A stretch of DNA of 64,000 nucleotides, from NCBI RefSeq assembly GCF_037975245.1, contig NC_092577.1, positions 10,976,013 through 11,040,012 on the forward strand, given 5' to 3'. The stretch's first letter is position 1. Each line of letters begins with the position of its first letter. The position numbers and the translations under genes were made by a program. This document shows, piece after piece, positions 21,884-36,700 of this stretch. The DNA comes from Apostichopus japonicus (Eukaryota > Echinodermata > Holothuroidea > Aspidochirotida > Stichopodidae). The notes under the pieces were generated by a model, which saw nothing but the letters and a program-made list of their open reading frames with translations, was not told the origin of the DNA and did not search any database.

Positions 21884-24881
21884 ACGTTTGCGGGGAATAG
21901 AGAGCAAGCTGGTAATGACCACGGGGAGAAGAATCCTAAGGTAGACACAGAAATACATAAAGTTTAGCTTGGTGCTCAATCGGTCAAATATTAATTGCCA
22001 TTGGCCCCAGAGAAGGTGGTGTCAAGGTACAATATAGGCTTCATGGCATGTAAGGAATACCCGATGATAATTTGTGACTGGTTGATGGGTTTATTGAAAT
22101 CGTTGGAATGTTAATTATTTTGAGCAGCTCATGCATGTACAGGTAGGCCTTCACACGTCAAAGATCGACCTCTGGAATATGAATTGGAATCGATCAATAA
22201 GGATGAATGAGGGTAGTTTTTATGGAAGTCGAAAATGTAACTAGAAATCAGTGTCTTTGTAAGGAGGCTCATGTTAGGTTAATTTCTGTCAAATTCATTT
22301 CATAGATATGAGTTGAAATCTTGGGCTCTCAATAAAAATTGTCTTTGCGGTGGAATTTTAGAATGAAACCGTGACAGTTGAAAGGTTATTTTTGAGATTT
22401 ATAAAAAAGACCATTTCCTGTGTAACTCTTTCATTAGTAAACCAACACATAATGATTGTGGGAATCGGAATAATAATGGCTAACACTTTACCCAGGCATG
22501 ACCAGGCGCTACAGTATAGAGACATGCTGTGAATATCGGCACAGACAACACTTGGCCAACTTCATTTAATAAATAGAGGGTGACGTTTCAAGATGAATTC
22601 TTTATAACCTTCAGAAAAGCTGAGAAACATTTAACATGGAGAGAAAGAGACAGGTCTAAATGTTAACCTTATTAAAATGATGCTTTTATATATTAAAATC
22701 CATTTTTTTTTTTGGCAAGGAAATTGAGTCGCAATTTAAAGCATTGTATAAATGTATATTGCTATTTCATGATTATTAAATCATATTCTTTGTTGGTAAG
22801 AAAAAGAGAGATATAATTGAGCATGCCATAATGTGTACAGTTTTTAAAAATAGAATTAATCAATAGTTGGGAGGGGGGGAAGGTGGGGTTGTGGTGGGGC
22901 TTAAGTGATCAGTGGAGAGTGAGCGAGTACATTTATGGGACCAATCAATTGTTGTTCGGGTAGGGTATAGGTGCCGGGGAGGGGGAGGGAGGGGGGGCGG
23001 CAGTGGTGCAGGTTGAATTGGCCTTGTGATGGACTTGCCTAATGGTAATGTACCAGCTCGAAGGTACCAAAGATGTACAGTATTGCTCTTAACATATTTT
23101 CCTGAACATTTTATTTTTCATCATATCTGTCTTATGTTTAAGATAATATCTGATTTGGAAAGATTGACATTGAGAATTTTCACTTCTTATATTCCGGTAT
23201 TAATTGCAATAATGAATCAATCAAGTATGTAAAATTAATATGCGACAAAGTGATTTTAATCTATTTTTATATAAATATTTGTAAGACTTTCAAAAGATGC
23301 TTTCCTCTTAAATAGATAACATATGAGGAAGAGAGATATTTTGTTCATTGTAAACTATTCAAATTATAGTCATTAATATCTCGTTTAGTTTAATAAATGA
23401 CAAAATGGTGCAAAAAGGCCTTGTTTAGTGGAGAAGACAAAATGGATTAAATATGACAATGTCACAGTAAATGGTCGATACCTGGAGAATGTTTCACACT
23501 TTGAAAAAAAAGAAGAAGAATTTAGACGTTTTCTTAAATATTACACAAATTTGACATCTTATCATTTTCATCTAACCTCAATTGCATTTGAAATTGTTTT
23601 CTTTGTGTCATCCAACATGCTAAATTAAAAATTAACAACCATCTGTACTTGACAATGATTACAAGATAAATGTCAAACATGGTATTAAGAAAAAGGGTAA
23701 ACTATTAGTCTTTTCAGTGCAAAAACTGTAGATTTGGACTAGATAATGGAGGTGAGCATTAGAATTGGTTTTTAATGAAATCGTAAACATTAAGTAAAGT
23801 GTATTCCAGAGCATCCTTCCCATCTCAATTATCATATAATCATCTTCATCTTCTTCTTTTTTTTTTCAAATCTATCTACTCTCTCTTTCTCCCTTTTTGC
23901 TCTAAGAAATGATATTCAGCAGCTTTTCTTCCATCACCTTGATATTTTCTGAAAGATTATAAAATGTGTTACTAAAATTTTCATAAATGAATATACATTT
24001 TTTATTTATTCATTTGAATATCTGACACACTGTTTTGTAAATTTATTTCTGTTTGATGTGTTTGAAAAGAGATGATCTAAAATTAATTTCACTTGTCCTT
24101 TCCAGTGTCTTGTTTCTTGTAAATAGGAGAAAATACTAACCATACATGCAAAGTCATAGGGGAGGGGGGCAGGGGAGATGGATAGGAGTGTGAAGTGGGC
24201 AGAGGGGCAAAGGGCTGAGCAGGGGAGCCCAGATTGGGATCTAGGGACAATATTGTCCCTTGTCTTGTCCCTAGTTTTGAAGTTAATTTTTCCTGATGAA
24301 TATAATGCTAAAGACAATACCTTGTTCCTTATCTAATTCCTGGCCTCCTAATTTGACCATGTACAGCTGAACAATACCTCTCATATCACCCATTAACGGG
24401 TCTGTGAGTGATGGGTGTGTTAAAGAGAGGCCCATGGTACATTAATTAATCATGGTATAGGTATGTACGTAACAAAATATTTACCTATTTCAAAATGTTT
24501 ACATATAAATGAAATGAAACTACTTGATTTTTCTTTCAAATTAGTTTAGATCAATGCGCATATGTGCTTGACAGGCATAGGGTATTGGGCAGTATAAACA
24601 ATAACGAAGCGCATGGCAGGGAGGGGGTGGGGGGGGGGGGGAGAATAACATCTGTGACGCCACTTGCAGGGTGTAGTTTACATCAATAAATAACAACAAA
24701 AAACAAAGATGCTGTAAGCATAAAAAATGTGTATGTGTGACAATATGAACAGTAGTCAGATAACCGTGAGAAATACAAATGAATTGTTAAACAGTCTTCA
24801 CTTAAGGTAGGTCTAGGTGGTGTAGAGTTAGTTATTAGACCAAGGTGAACACATGCACCTTTTTATATACTCACCTATAGT
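21884..24881. other. Convergent intergenic region, ERICH3 and FMO 3' ends
   Basis: A candidate ERICH3 poly(A) signal AATAAA lies at 22331, about 450 bp after the stop. The rest is AT-rich with G-runs near 22870, 22980 and 24630. No gene was recognised. Both flanking genes end here, so it should hold their 3' UTRs. Confidence 0.6.
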
Positions 24882-25199
24882 TTACCCCACTATAGCGTAG
24901 CTCAAAACCATTATAACCATGGTAAGTAGTATAACGCACACTTTCATCTTCGAAAATTCTGATACAGTGCGATTTACTTCCTTGGTCCGCGTTCCTTGGA
25001 AAGTCGTGCCCCAGGAATTCAAAATGACGTCACGAGCGCCTTTCCAGCAGTGTGGCCCGACCAATCTGTACGTTGCTGGGACAACGGGGCTGAAGAGCAT
25101 GTGTATGGCCAAGCGAGGGTCTGAGACGAGCAGAGAGGCAAGGGAAGGGTAACATCCCAATTTAGTCGCTATATAATCTGTGTATCGCAGGGCATCGAT
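24882..25199 (-). CDS. FMO exon 7 (C-terminal anchor)
   Basis: Acceptor ATTTATCTTTCAG. It encodes [50 protein letters not shown] and a final hydrophobic segment [19 protein letters not shown] before the stop. This matches the ER-tail-anchored end of FMOs. Confidence 0.93.
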   Translation of the reverse strand: MDALRYTDYIATKLGCYPSLASLLVSDPRLAIHMLFSPVVPATYRLVGPHCWKGARDVILNSWGTTFQGTRTKEVNRTVSEFSKMKVCVILLTMVIMVLSYAIVG

Positions 25200-28100
25200 C
25201 TGAAAGATAAATGAAACTTTTTGTAAGAAAACTTAATCCATCAATCACGATAGTCTGCTCACGAGGTTGGTATAGGGAGGGAGTTGGGTTGGGGCGTATG
25301 AGAATATCCCATGTGCGATGGCCTGGCTATAGGCCTGAACTATGACATCAAAATAAATTACAATGATTCACGAACAGTTACTGACCCTATTATATTCTAA
25401 AAGGTAAAGAAAGCAATCTTGAGGAGGAACCACGATTACTCCCCTCTCCCACCCCCTGATATAGACAAGAAAAATCTTCCAGACCCTTTTATATTCATAA
25501 AGGTAAAGGCTGATATCTTCAGGAGGAACCACGAGGAAAAAAGTGAATTCCGGTGAGAAGGGGGCGGGGTGGGGATGGTGTGCAGCGTTCACCCCCCTGT
25601 TTCACCCCACACAAATTATTTAAAAGTACTTATGAGCATAACCTTACATGTATAGACCTAATACTATACCTTATTCATATAATAGCCTAGGTATGCCTCA
25701 CAATGCACCATTTGAAGTCGTATTTTATTTCCTGGGGGACAATTCCCCTATACCTTCCTGCATCAGCGTGAGGGGACGGATTAAAAAACCCAGGGCTGCA
25801 TCCCCTCTTCGAGTACTTGATACACCCCCTACTTGCCCTATGAGATAGTATCTTGTCACAAAGGCTGCAAGTTTGAAAGTCCTGCTCACAATGCCACTAA
25901 CTGGATGATGGATTTTGATTTTCCGTTTGATTTTTGATTTCCGTTGATTTGATTTTTGATTTGATTTGATTTTTGATTTCCGTGATTTTTGATTTCCATT
26001 TTTTTATCCGATTTTTGATTTTCCGTTTGATTTTCCGTTTGATTTTCCTATCAGATTTCCAGCATTAAGTCATGTGCATCACTGAAACCTATCTCTATCA
26101 CCGCAAATAGAGATTGTGATGTAGAAAGCAAAAGATTACACTGCATATGGCTCGATGATGTCATATTAAGACTTGTTTCAACTGTTCAGTCATGTTGCTT
26201 TTAGACTTTCCTTTAGCTTTTTTTGTGGGGTGGGGGTAGGAATTTATACATCAATAGTGTCACTATAACATAGACTGATTAGGATTATGCATGATCGGGA
26301 TTGGATCTCCTGTAAAATAATGTCACGAGTACACTTTCTAAAATCAGTCATAAACATATTCTATATTAATAAACAAATAATGAATGGTTATGAGTGCAAT
26401 AGTGCAAATATTTCATTCAACTCGGCTGCGCCTCGTTGAATGGAACAAATTACATCTTTCAACGAATTCAATATTTGCACTATTGCACGAATGGAAACCA
26501 TTCATTATTTGTTTTATACAACATATTATATTAAGATGGGTAAAATGCACTCATGCAACAGATTGTTTTGAACAGACAGGCTTCTCTGCTCTCTTACCAT
26601 TGAAAAAAGTCCTACCAAAAAAGTATAACCCATTTATTGATTTATTTCATAGAGTGGGATAGAGCGGATTTTGCATGCAATCAACGAGCAATTGACCAAT
26701 CAAATGACCAGAATACAATTAGGTGTTGTATTAACGTAAATGATCATTTTGCATCTCAAAATTTACATTTGATCTCCTGACAGTGTCTGAAAGTAACATT
26801 TGACAAAGAACTGTATACTCATTTGGGATTAGATTTAGTATCGGAGAAGTAATGCAAATAAACGCGAACATCTACTTTAAACTTTTAAAATGGAATCCGG
26901 GAGAGGTATGCCTGATCAGATGGATCGGTAGATAAGGGAGGAGGAGGGTGTGGGGTGTTAGCGGACAGGGGTAGCTTCGTGACCTGGGATCAAATGATGG
27001 GTCCAAGGGAAATATGCGATGAAGAATAATGTATTTTCATTTTCATAATATATCTACTTAAGGGGAAATAAATGATATAAATTGGGCTCGACCATATCAT
27101 GGTCCAGGGGCCCCGGACTGGCTTTCTATGCCTCTTGGGGCGGAACAAAAGAGTACTCAGCGATTGGAAACAAATTAAAATTTGGATTTCTGAAAAAACC
27201 CAAGTCCAACACGACTGATAAGAGCGTGGGCATCTACTTACCCGACAAACGACTCGACCGTATATTGAACGTTCTTTGTTGCGTCTTTTTGCGACTGAAG
27301 CGATCATTTCTGAAGTAGAGGGCAGCAAACAATTTCCACTCCATACTTGCGCCACCCATCGAATTTGCATCTCTGATGCAGTCACAGGAGAACCAACTTC
27401 TGTATTTTTGAAGAATCCTATCAACGCTAATGTTGAATGTTTTAGGTGTACAGGGAATATCAGTGAATAGATATCTCGCTGACTCGGAGTTCCTTTAGAA
27501 AATTAAAAACAAAACATGCACAGACTAAAACATGTAAAAACGAAGGAAAGAAAAACAGAACAGAACTGTATATGGGCCTTTTAGCTATTGCCTAGAAAGA
27601 TCCCCTTTACCTTTTTTTCATTAAAACTTGCCTTGCAAATATAATTTTGATAAAATATGTAATGTCTGGGTCAGCGTCTTTCGAGGAAATCCCTACTTTG
27701 GAGCGGTTTCTAATTCATCGCCATTTCGCAAGATTTTTGGGCGTCAACAGATATTTTACCTGCCGTGCACCCTTCCGTGGAATCATGAATGCGCTACCGA
27801 TTAATCTTCAAATGCCAAAGGTGCATTCAAAATGATCAGAACTTTGTTTCAATTTTGGTGCAAACCTTTAGAAAATGATGACATTTCAATGTGAGCGTAA
27901 TTCATCATGCTATTGCAAAATATGGATAATTTAATCACTTTACTACAAATTGTTAAATTGACGACATTTTAGAAATGACAGTTTGTCATTTGATAGCACA
28001 ATGTTGAATACCTCACTTATTAGATTTAACAAATTTGTTAGTTTGCTGCAAATTGTTAATATCTTCACTGCAAGCACTGAACAATTATTCGTTTTGCTAC

Positions 28101-29190
28101 AAAATTGCTACTCTATTTACGAAAAAGACCTAAACATTTTGACGACACCTTCACGTTTCTATACATAACTATTTCAAAGTGTGACTTTCAATAAATATTC
28201 AATAAAAAATTGAACCCAAAAAAATGCAACTTTGCCGTATCAAAATAGACAATTTTAGATGTCAGCTTCAAATACCACAACAATGGATTTCTCTTCTCGT
28301 CATTTTATTTGGGACTTGACTATGGGACTTGACTATGGTAGCCGGTACAGAACATAACAGCGTCTAAATCTTTAGACGACCGTGTGAGACTACCTTGATT
28401 CGCTTAAAATAAACAAGTTGTATTTGAAACGTGAAGCCTTCCGCCAGGTTAAGTTCATTAGCACAATATAATTTATACAATTTTTAACTTTGCTCCATTT
28501 GTCCCTCAAACATACTTTTCATTAGTTTTCTTACAGAATTTCAATACTATGGCCTTTGCGAGGATCTCCGGTTTATTGCTCAGTTGTGTAAATATATTCA
28601 GGGTTTACACGCTAGGACTTTTAAGGTGGCGGTGTTGTTGCAGGGGTGGGGGTGAGGGAAGTTAAGGGGGGGGGGGGGGGTGAGGGAGGGGTGGGGGGGT
28701 GGTCAGGGGGAGGGGTGAGGGGGGGTTTGGAGGCTGGAATACTATAACACATTCGATAGCTCACCTGAGGCCTCGTCAAGAAATGGGACTTGACTATGGT
28801 AGCCGGTACAGAACATAACAGCGTCTAAATCTTCAAGTTTAGATCCATCGTTGAAAACAACTCCAGTATCAGTAAATCGTCGAATACTGGGCTTCGGTAG
28901 AATTTTACCACAAAGAACTTGATTGATAAAGTTGTCGTTGAGTATTGCTCCCGTTGGATTTGGTCCATCTTTAGACGGAATAATAAGGCCCAACTCCTCA
29001 CATCGGAACCTTTTATAACTTTGCCTTTCAGATAACCATGTTTTTATCCAATTTGGTAATAATTGTATTAATCTCGTGCCAAGAAATACATCGAATGGCC
29101 AACCGTTAGAGTCAATCACTGGCTTGCAGTAAAATCCATTTCTACTGCTGATATATGTCTGATAAAAATAAACATGACGTCATAAGTGGA

Positions 29191-29244
<54 letters not shown>

Positions 29245-29350
29245 GGATTTTTGGTGTGGCATGTGTATGTATATATATATATATTATATACATACACATA
29301 TATGTACATATATATATATATATACATACACATATATATATATTTATATG

Positions 29351-29412
<62 letters not shown>

Positions 29413-30708
29413 TCTATTTCATAGAAATATCTCAAAATAATTCGAAAATTAAAATTATTACCTATTACGAAAAATGAAAAGTATTTCTTTATTGTTGCAT
29501 TGTATAAAAAGTATAATATTATAATAATGCTAACAGAAAGTAGGAGCCTAACGCGGAATCCACTGTTAAGAGTTTACGAAATAAAAAGAACATTCAAGCC
29601 CACGCATACATACACACGCACACTGAACAGAACACATAAACACACATACAATAATTGCCAATATATTTCACAAACACGGCATAACCAAATGCACGTCTTC
29701 TGACCATGCTGTTCACCACGACACCGCAGCAGGTACGTAAAGTAGTATTTTCAATGGGGGCGGAGGGTGTGGGGAGGGGGGGGGGCACGAGCGAGAGGGT
29801 ATAGTGGCAGGACGAGGAGGAAAGATGCGTAGAGGGCAAAGTCGGGTTTATTATCATTTCATGATATTCTTAAAGGATATGAAAAGAGGAGGCCCGGCAA
29901 CATTATTATTCCTGGACCCGAACTTGCCATTGATGCCCATGGCCCTCTCCAATTACTTCGTGAACAGAAATCGGCCAGACAATAGACACATGTGTGGATC
30001 GCACTGCATTGAAATGTTAAACTTAAAACATGACGATCCCTTTAGGTCTAATAGTATCAATTCATCACAGTTACAACTGAAAATCTATAGGCACTACGTC
30101 GGAGAGTTAAAAGCTTTTTCGGACATTTCCTTTCTTATGATCGTATCGAGTTTATTGATGTCGCCACTAAAACACTTTTTATGTTTGTCAGTGTACTTAA
30201 TTCAACGTTCGTAGTTAAATCATTTACTTTGTTTATCATTAACATTATTATTTCTCTTTCTTCAACCTTTTCACTATGATGATAATCAACATAATGCTAA
30301 TAATGCTAATCAATATTAGCTGTCTGTATCGAATATCTTTAAGTGCCTCTGGTGAATGAAAGCAGTTAATTGAGAACTTTTATACTGTATGCGTACTTTA
30401 TGAGAAGACATTATTAGAAAACACGTTTGCTGAAACGCTGTACAAATTAAGGAGATCTAACAGAGATTTGTGTGAAATCTAGTTCACAGTAAACACTGCA
30501 CAGCACCAAGAAAGTATACCGCGAGCGGGAACATGGAAAAAGAAACATTTATCTTCCATTTTGTACTGTACATCTTATGTGTAGATACATCTCAAGCAGT
30601 TGGCAGTAAGTATTCTTAGTATTCTTATTGTTGTTTATTATATATTCTTAATTTATATATTCTTATATATCTTATTGTAGTTTATTATATCTCCGTTTGG
30701 TACATAAG

Positions 30709-30798
<90 letters not shown>

Positions 30799-33700
30799 CG
30801 CTTGTTATTTATGATATTGCGCTAGGATGCACTATAGGTAGTGTGCTTGTTTGTGAGTGTAGGGGAGGAGAAAGGCCCCCCCCCCTCCTCCCGGCTGGTT
30901 GCATGTGCTCAAAAGCAATATGACTCGCTTGAAATGTTATTCAACTCCGTACTCTACACTCAACACCTGAAGTATAATACGCATTACCAACTACCTTCAG
31001 TATATCAGGCGAGTTTTATTTCCTTCAGAATTGTGCAAATTTGCCGAGCAGTTTCCACTTGGTGACGAATTACGTTGTAACAGTGGGTCAACAAAAGGTA
31101 AGACATTCCCCATCAATAGGAATCCACTGGGTGGAGGGAGGGGGGGGGTGGGGCTGCAAATGTTTTTTAATAATTAAATTAAAGATATGATTGTTATATT
31201 TACTAATGATAAGTAACTTCACCAGTTCCTAATAATAGGCGCATCAAAATCGTTTTAATCAACGAATAAGGGAAAAAACTACTAAAAACAAAATATCTAA
31301 ATATTTCTTCAATAACCAAGCTATCTCAACTCCAGTTGTTATAATTCGTTATATCATTTGACTGAAAATTACGGGAAGAAATAGTTGACAAGGTTAGTAC
31401 TGAGGATATGAATACTTGAATACCGATCAATATTATCGTTCTATCGATTATTGTAAGTCATTTCTCTAATAGCACAGTACTTAACTTATTGTCAGTCTGC
31501 ACGTGCTTGTTACAATGGTTGCCTCTTGATCTTATTAATGCATAGTGAATCATATTAGTAACATCCAGTTCAGTCATACAAAGAATATTACAGGTACCAT
31601 AAATGCATAGTAGAATTCTACGGTTTTTATGTCAATGTTATATTTTGACTCCGTGGCTACACCTTTATCGTGGAATATATATTGCTTCCGTTCGTTGCTA
31701 ACATAAAGAATGTTTCTCTATATAGCCTATACTTCTAGATAAATGACATCAGTCTACCGTCTACAAAAATGTCTTCCGTCTACTGTGTGTTTGATATGTT
31801 TTCTCTTCGACTTTTCATAAAGTAATAGCTCCTAAAATTACAATGAAAAATGATCGAGGGACGTAGTACTGTAAAGAATTATATGCAACCGGAACCAACC
31901 CACCTGTCTAAAGAAATTCTAATTGACCTTTGATTCTCATGATTTCATTATTGTGAAGTCTCTTATATGTATGAAATACTTAATACTGTTCAACCAATTA
32001 GCCTTAGCTACATGTTATGGAAGTCTAACAACGCAACCATAATAATATTTAAAAATATATCAAACCTGGAACTTCCTTGCATTGAAATGAAAACGTCATC
32101 ATTTTCTTGCTTCTATGACAAATGATTACTTTCATATCTAAACAGAGTTTGAAACTACTACCAATTTTCTCGAGAGCAGCACCCTTAAGAGGAGCAGATT
32201 CAGTACAATCGAAGATGGAAGTACAGCCGACCAAGATATCACAACAAGTAAAACATACTTATTATTTCCTCACCCTGTAGTAACCTCGAACTACAATTGT
32301 GTTTCTTACATAACATTGGTTGGAGAAAACTTATCAATATACCGGTATTAACTTTCCTCTGTTGATATTAATTTGCCTCTCATGGAAATCAAGTTTTAAG
32401 TTTCTAAGAGAAATACTTCTTTTCATATCTAAACAGAGTTTGAAACCACTACCAATGTTCTCGAGAGCAGCACCCTTAAGAGCAGCAGATTCAGTACAAT
32501 GGGAGATGGAAGTACAACTGACGTAGATATAACAACAAGTATACAGTTGATTTATTTCTTGTTCACTCTGTAGTTACTTACCATGACGACGAGGACTGTC
32601 TCTGAAACCAGCCGATTCACACAGAGATTACAGTAACTACTGTAAATCTTAAAGTTTTGTACCACAGTAAATACTGGATAGTGCTGACAAATCTGATAAA
32701 TCGGTAGCATGTGCTATTAGGTTTACAGTAAGAACTGAGGATATGTGCAATCCCAATAAATCTTAACAACTGGATTTGTTGGAATTACACATATCCTCAG
32801 TTCTTACTGCAATCCTAATAGCACATGCTACCGATTTCTAGCACGATCCAGATCTTACTGCGTTACAAAACTTTAAATAGTACAGTAGTAACTGTGTTCT
32901 CTGTGTGTATCTTGTGCTGAAACACAAAACGCCGACGTAGAACTAATCAAACACTAGTACTATCATTGCTTCTGTTGCACATAAACTGTCTTACGTGGCA
33001 ATTCAAATCTCATCATCAAAAATTGTAAACATTGTAAAGTGTAGTTTAGCAAGCTAAAATATCTCTAAAAGGCAAACAAAGAGGTTCTCTTTGGTGTTTT
33101 TGCCTATGCCTATGCCGGTGCCTCTGCCTGTCTAGTTTTGTACCAAGTTTGTAAGCTTACCAATCCATCTTTTTTTAAGTAATTTAATTCATAACTGTAA
33201 GATTTTTAAATTAAAGGGTTGAATAAACTAGATTGTAATAAAAACAACAATTATACTTAATCATCTCTTTCTAAACACAACAACTTTATCTTTCATCTAT
33301 GTACAGATGAAGCCACTACCAATGTGTTCGGGGGCAGTACATTTATGACGAACAGACAAAGTACAACGGGAGATGAAAGTACGACTGACCAAGATATAAC
33401 ACCAGGTATAGCTACAGTTTACCTATTTCTTTTTTTAACCCTATATTTACCTTAAACTAGATTTCTGTTTCTTATTCAACACAAAACGTTGGGTGAAGAA
33501 CCTTATCAAGTACCGGTATTAACTTTCCTCTGAGGTTGTGAAGCTTTCGTTCATGGAATTGAAAAACAAAGTATATCGGTTTTTGCTTCCATGACCACCA
33601 TTGTTTCTTTCAGCACCGTACAGAGAAAACCACTACCAATTTTCTTGAGAGCAGCACTTATACGACGAACAGATACCCCACAATGGAGGATGAAAGCACA

Positions 33701-36700
33701 AGGCTAACCACGACATAGCAACAAGAACAATTTACCTATTACTTTTTCACCATGTAATTACCTTGAACAAGATTTCTGACCCTTATTCAAAAAGAAACAT
33801 AAAATGGTTAAAGAAACTATCGAGGACCGATATCAACTTTCCTATCTTGATTTTATATTGTCTTTCGCGTAAATTAAAAATGTCAGTTATTGTTTCATTA
33901 CAAATGCTTCAGATTCATCCATGTTCATAGAATTTCAGTATCGATTTTCTTGAGAGCAGCAACCATACGACTAACAGACACAGCACAACCGGATATGAAA
34001 GTATAACTGTGCAAGATATAACAACACATACAGTCTTCTTATTCTCAAGTTCGCTGTGTAGTTACCTTCAGCCACATTTTCGTCTCTGATAAAACACGTA
34101 ACGTTGACTAACAAAAACCCTTATCGACTTTTTTCTCTTTTGATTTTAAGTTAATTGTCTTTCATGGACATTTAAACTAGGATCTGTTTCATTCATATCT
34201 TTACAGAGGAAACCAGTACCAATTCACTTGACAGCAGCACACAATCGATGAACAGACACACCACAATGGAGAATGATCGTACAACTGACATAGATCAAAT
34301 CACAAGTAAAGTTGACAATTTTCTAGTTTAACCTAACGGAAGAATCGATTGCGACAAAAATGTCTATGGCATCTATAAGGCTGATAGTATGAGATTTAAT
34401 GGGCTTAATATTTGTTTTCCGCTGATTAATTAACGTTTCTTGCCGTCTCTGTATCTGTTATGTATGTTAACCTTGTCAAAGTAATTAATGCATTGGACAT
34501 CACTTTAAGGTTCCATTATAGGTTGAAGTAACGAGATGGGTAAACAAAAATGGATAAAATATCATCAAATCTTTGCTGCCATGATAATGTTTCCTCCATA
34601 TCTACACAGCGGAAACCACTACCAATGTTCTCAAGGGCAGCACCCTTAAGAGCAGCAAACATACACAATGGAAGATGTAAAGTAGAACTGAACAAGATAT
34701 AACAACAAGTACAACATACATGTTATTTCCAAATCCTGTTGAAACCTCGAACTACACCTGTGTTTCTTACAAAACATCGGTTGGAGAATACTTATCAAGT
34801 ACCGGTATTAACTTTCGTCTGTTGATTTTAATTTTTCTCTCATGGAATTTACAATTTATGTTTCCAAGAGAAATATTTCTTTCATATCTATGCAGAGAAA
34901 ACAATGTCTACCGATAGTCCCAGAAGCACCGGGCCCCAAATCTCGGACAGACACAGCACATTGGAGAATGAAAGCCTGACAACTAACCAAGATAAAATAA
35001 CAAGTATGAATCATTTGTTTTAAGTTCACTCTGTAGTTATACTTACAGATAAAAGTACCGGTATTCACTTTTCTATGTTGATTTTATTGTGTCTCTCGTA
35101 GAAAGTTACAATTTATGTTTCCAAGAGAAATATTTCTTTCATATCTACGCAGAGAAAACTAAGTTTACCGATGTTCCCAGGAACAACACACAAACCACGG
35201 ACAGTTACAGCACACTGGAGAATGAAAGCCTGACAACTAACCAAGATAAAATAACAAGTATGAATCATTTGTTTTAAGTTCACTCTGTAGTTATACTTAC
35301 AGATAAAAGTACCGGTATTCACTTTTCTATGTTGATTTTATTGTGTCTCTCGTAGAAAGTTACAATTTATGTTTCCAAGAGAAATATTTCTTTCATATCT
35401 ACGCAGAGAAAACTAAGTTTACCGATGTTCCCAGGAACAACACACAAACCACGGACAGTTACAGCACACTGGAGAATGAAAGCCTGACAACTAACCAATA
35501 TAAAACAACAAGTACATATCATTTTTTTAAAGTTCACTCTGTAGTTACCTTTAGAGATACAAGTAACGATATTCACTTTTCTATGTTGATTTTAATGTTT
35601 TTCTCATAGAACTTTACAATTTATGTTTCCAAGAGAAACATTTCTTTCATATCTATGCAGAGAAAACAAAGTCTACCGATGTTCCCAGGAACAGCACACA
35701 AACCTCGGACAGACACAGCACACTGGAGGATGAAAGCTTTACAACTAACCAAGATAAAATAACAAGTATAAATCATTTGTTTCAAGTTCACTCTCTAGTT
35801 ACCCTTAGAGACAAAAGTACCGGCATTCACTTTTCTCTGTTGATTTTAATTCTCTTTTTTTCTCTCATAGAGATTGAAAATTCACTTTTTGCTTCCATGA
35901 CAAATATTTCATTAATAACCATTACAGATGCGAACACTGCCAATCTTCTCGGGAGGAGCACTGATACGGCAAATCGATACACCACAATTGAGGATGAAAG
36001 CACAACTAACCAACCTATAACAGGTAAAATTTAAAACTTCTATGAATTGTTCACCTTGAACTAGAGTTTGGTCTCTTGATGTAACACGAACCTCATCAAG
36101 TACTGGCAATTAACCTTTCTTCCGCATATCAAAAGGGGCCGATTAGGTAATCGAAAGGATTGATCAATGTCATTCCTTTTAGGTAGAGTATAATCAATAT
36201 CTTTTCATTCTTGAGTTCTTTTCACAGCATACTCCCATCAAGCTTTACAAAAGGTATATTGACTTGTTATAATAGTTTTAAAGTGTAAAAGTAAGTTGGC
36301 CTGACGTTTCGATCCTAGCAGGATCTTCTTCAAAGGCTAAATGACAAGGGATGTAGTAGTTTTAAAGTGTTAAATCGATACTGGGAGAACAGAGGACAGC
36401 AAACTACGCAGTTAGTGATGATTGCATATTATGATTTAGGCCAGCAGATTTCACACAGAGATTACAGTAACTACTGTAACTTTTAAAGCTTTGTACCACA
36501 GTAAAAACTGGCCGGGCTGATAAATCTGATACTATCGTTAGTATGTGCTATTACAGATATCTCCTATTTATTTAAGATATCTTCAAATAATTGAAGATAT
36601 CTTGAAATCAATTTCAGATATCTCGAGATACCAGAGAATTTCAGATATCTGAAATTGAATTCGAGATATCTGAAATCTATTTTAGATATTTCGAATTAAA

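Larger units (their letters stand above)
35018..35520 (+). repeat. 254-bp exon-containing tandem duplication
   Basis: Two successive 254-bp units, each with one stalk exon and its intron pieces, are almost identical. A third, more diverged unit follows to about 35775. This is direct evidence of recent stalk-exon amplification. Confidence 0.92.

Noticed and set aside
29142-29477. Tyr-Ile-rich ORFs
   Set aside because: Pure translations of an AT-dinucleotide microsatellite. The same applies at 777-1013 and 56661-56866.
29804-30214. 136-residue plus-strand ORF
   Set aside because: No recognised motif, no splice context, and it lies in the FMO intron upstream of the SRCR start. It is probably chance.
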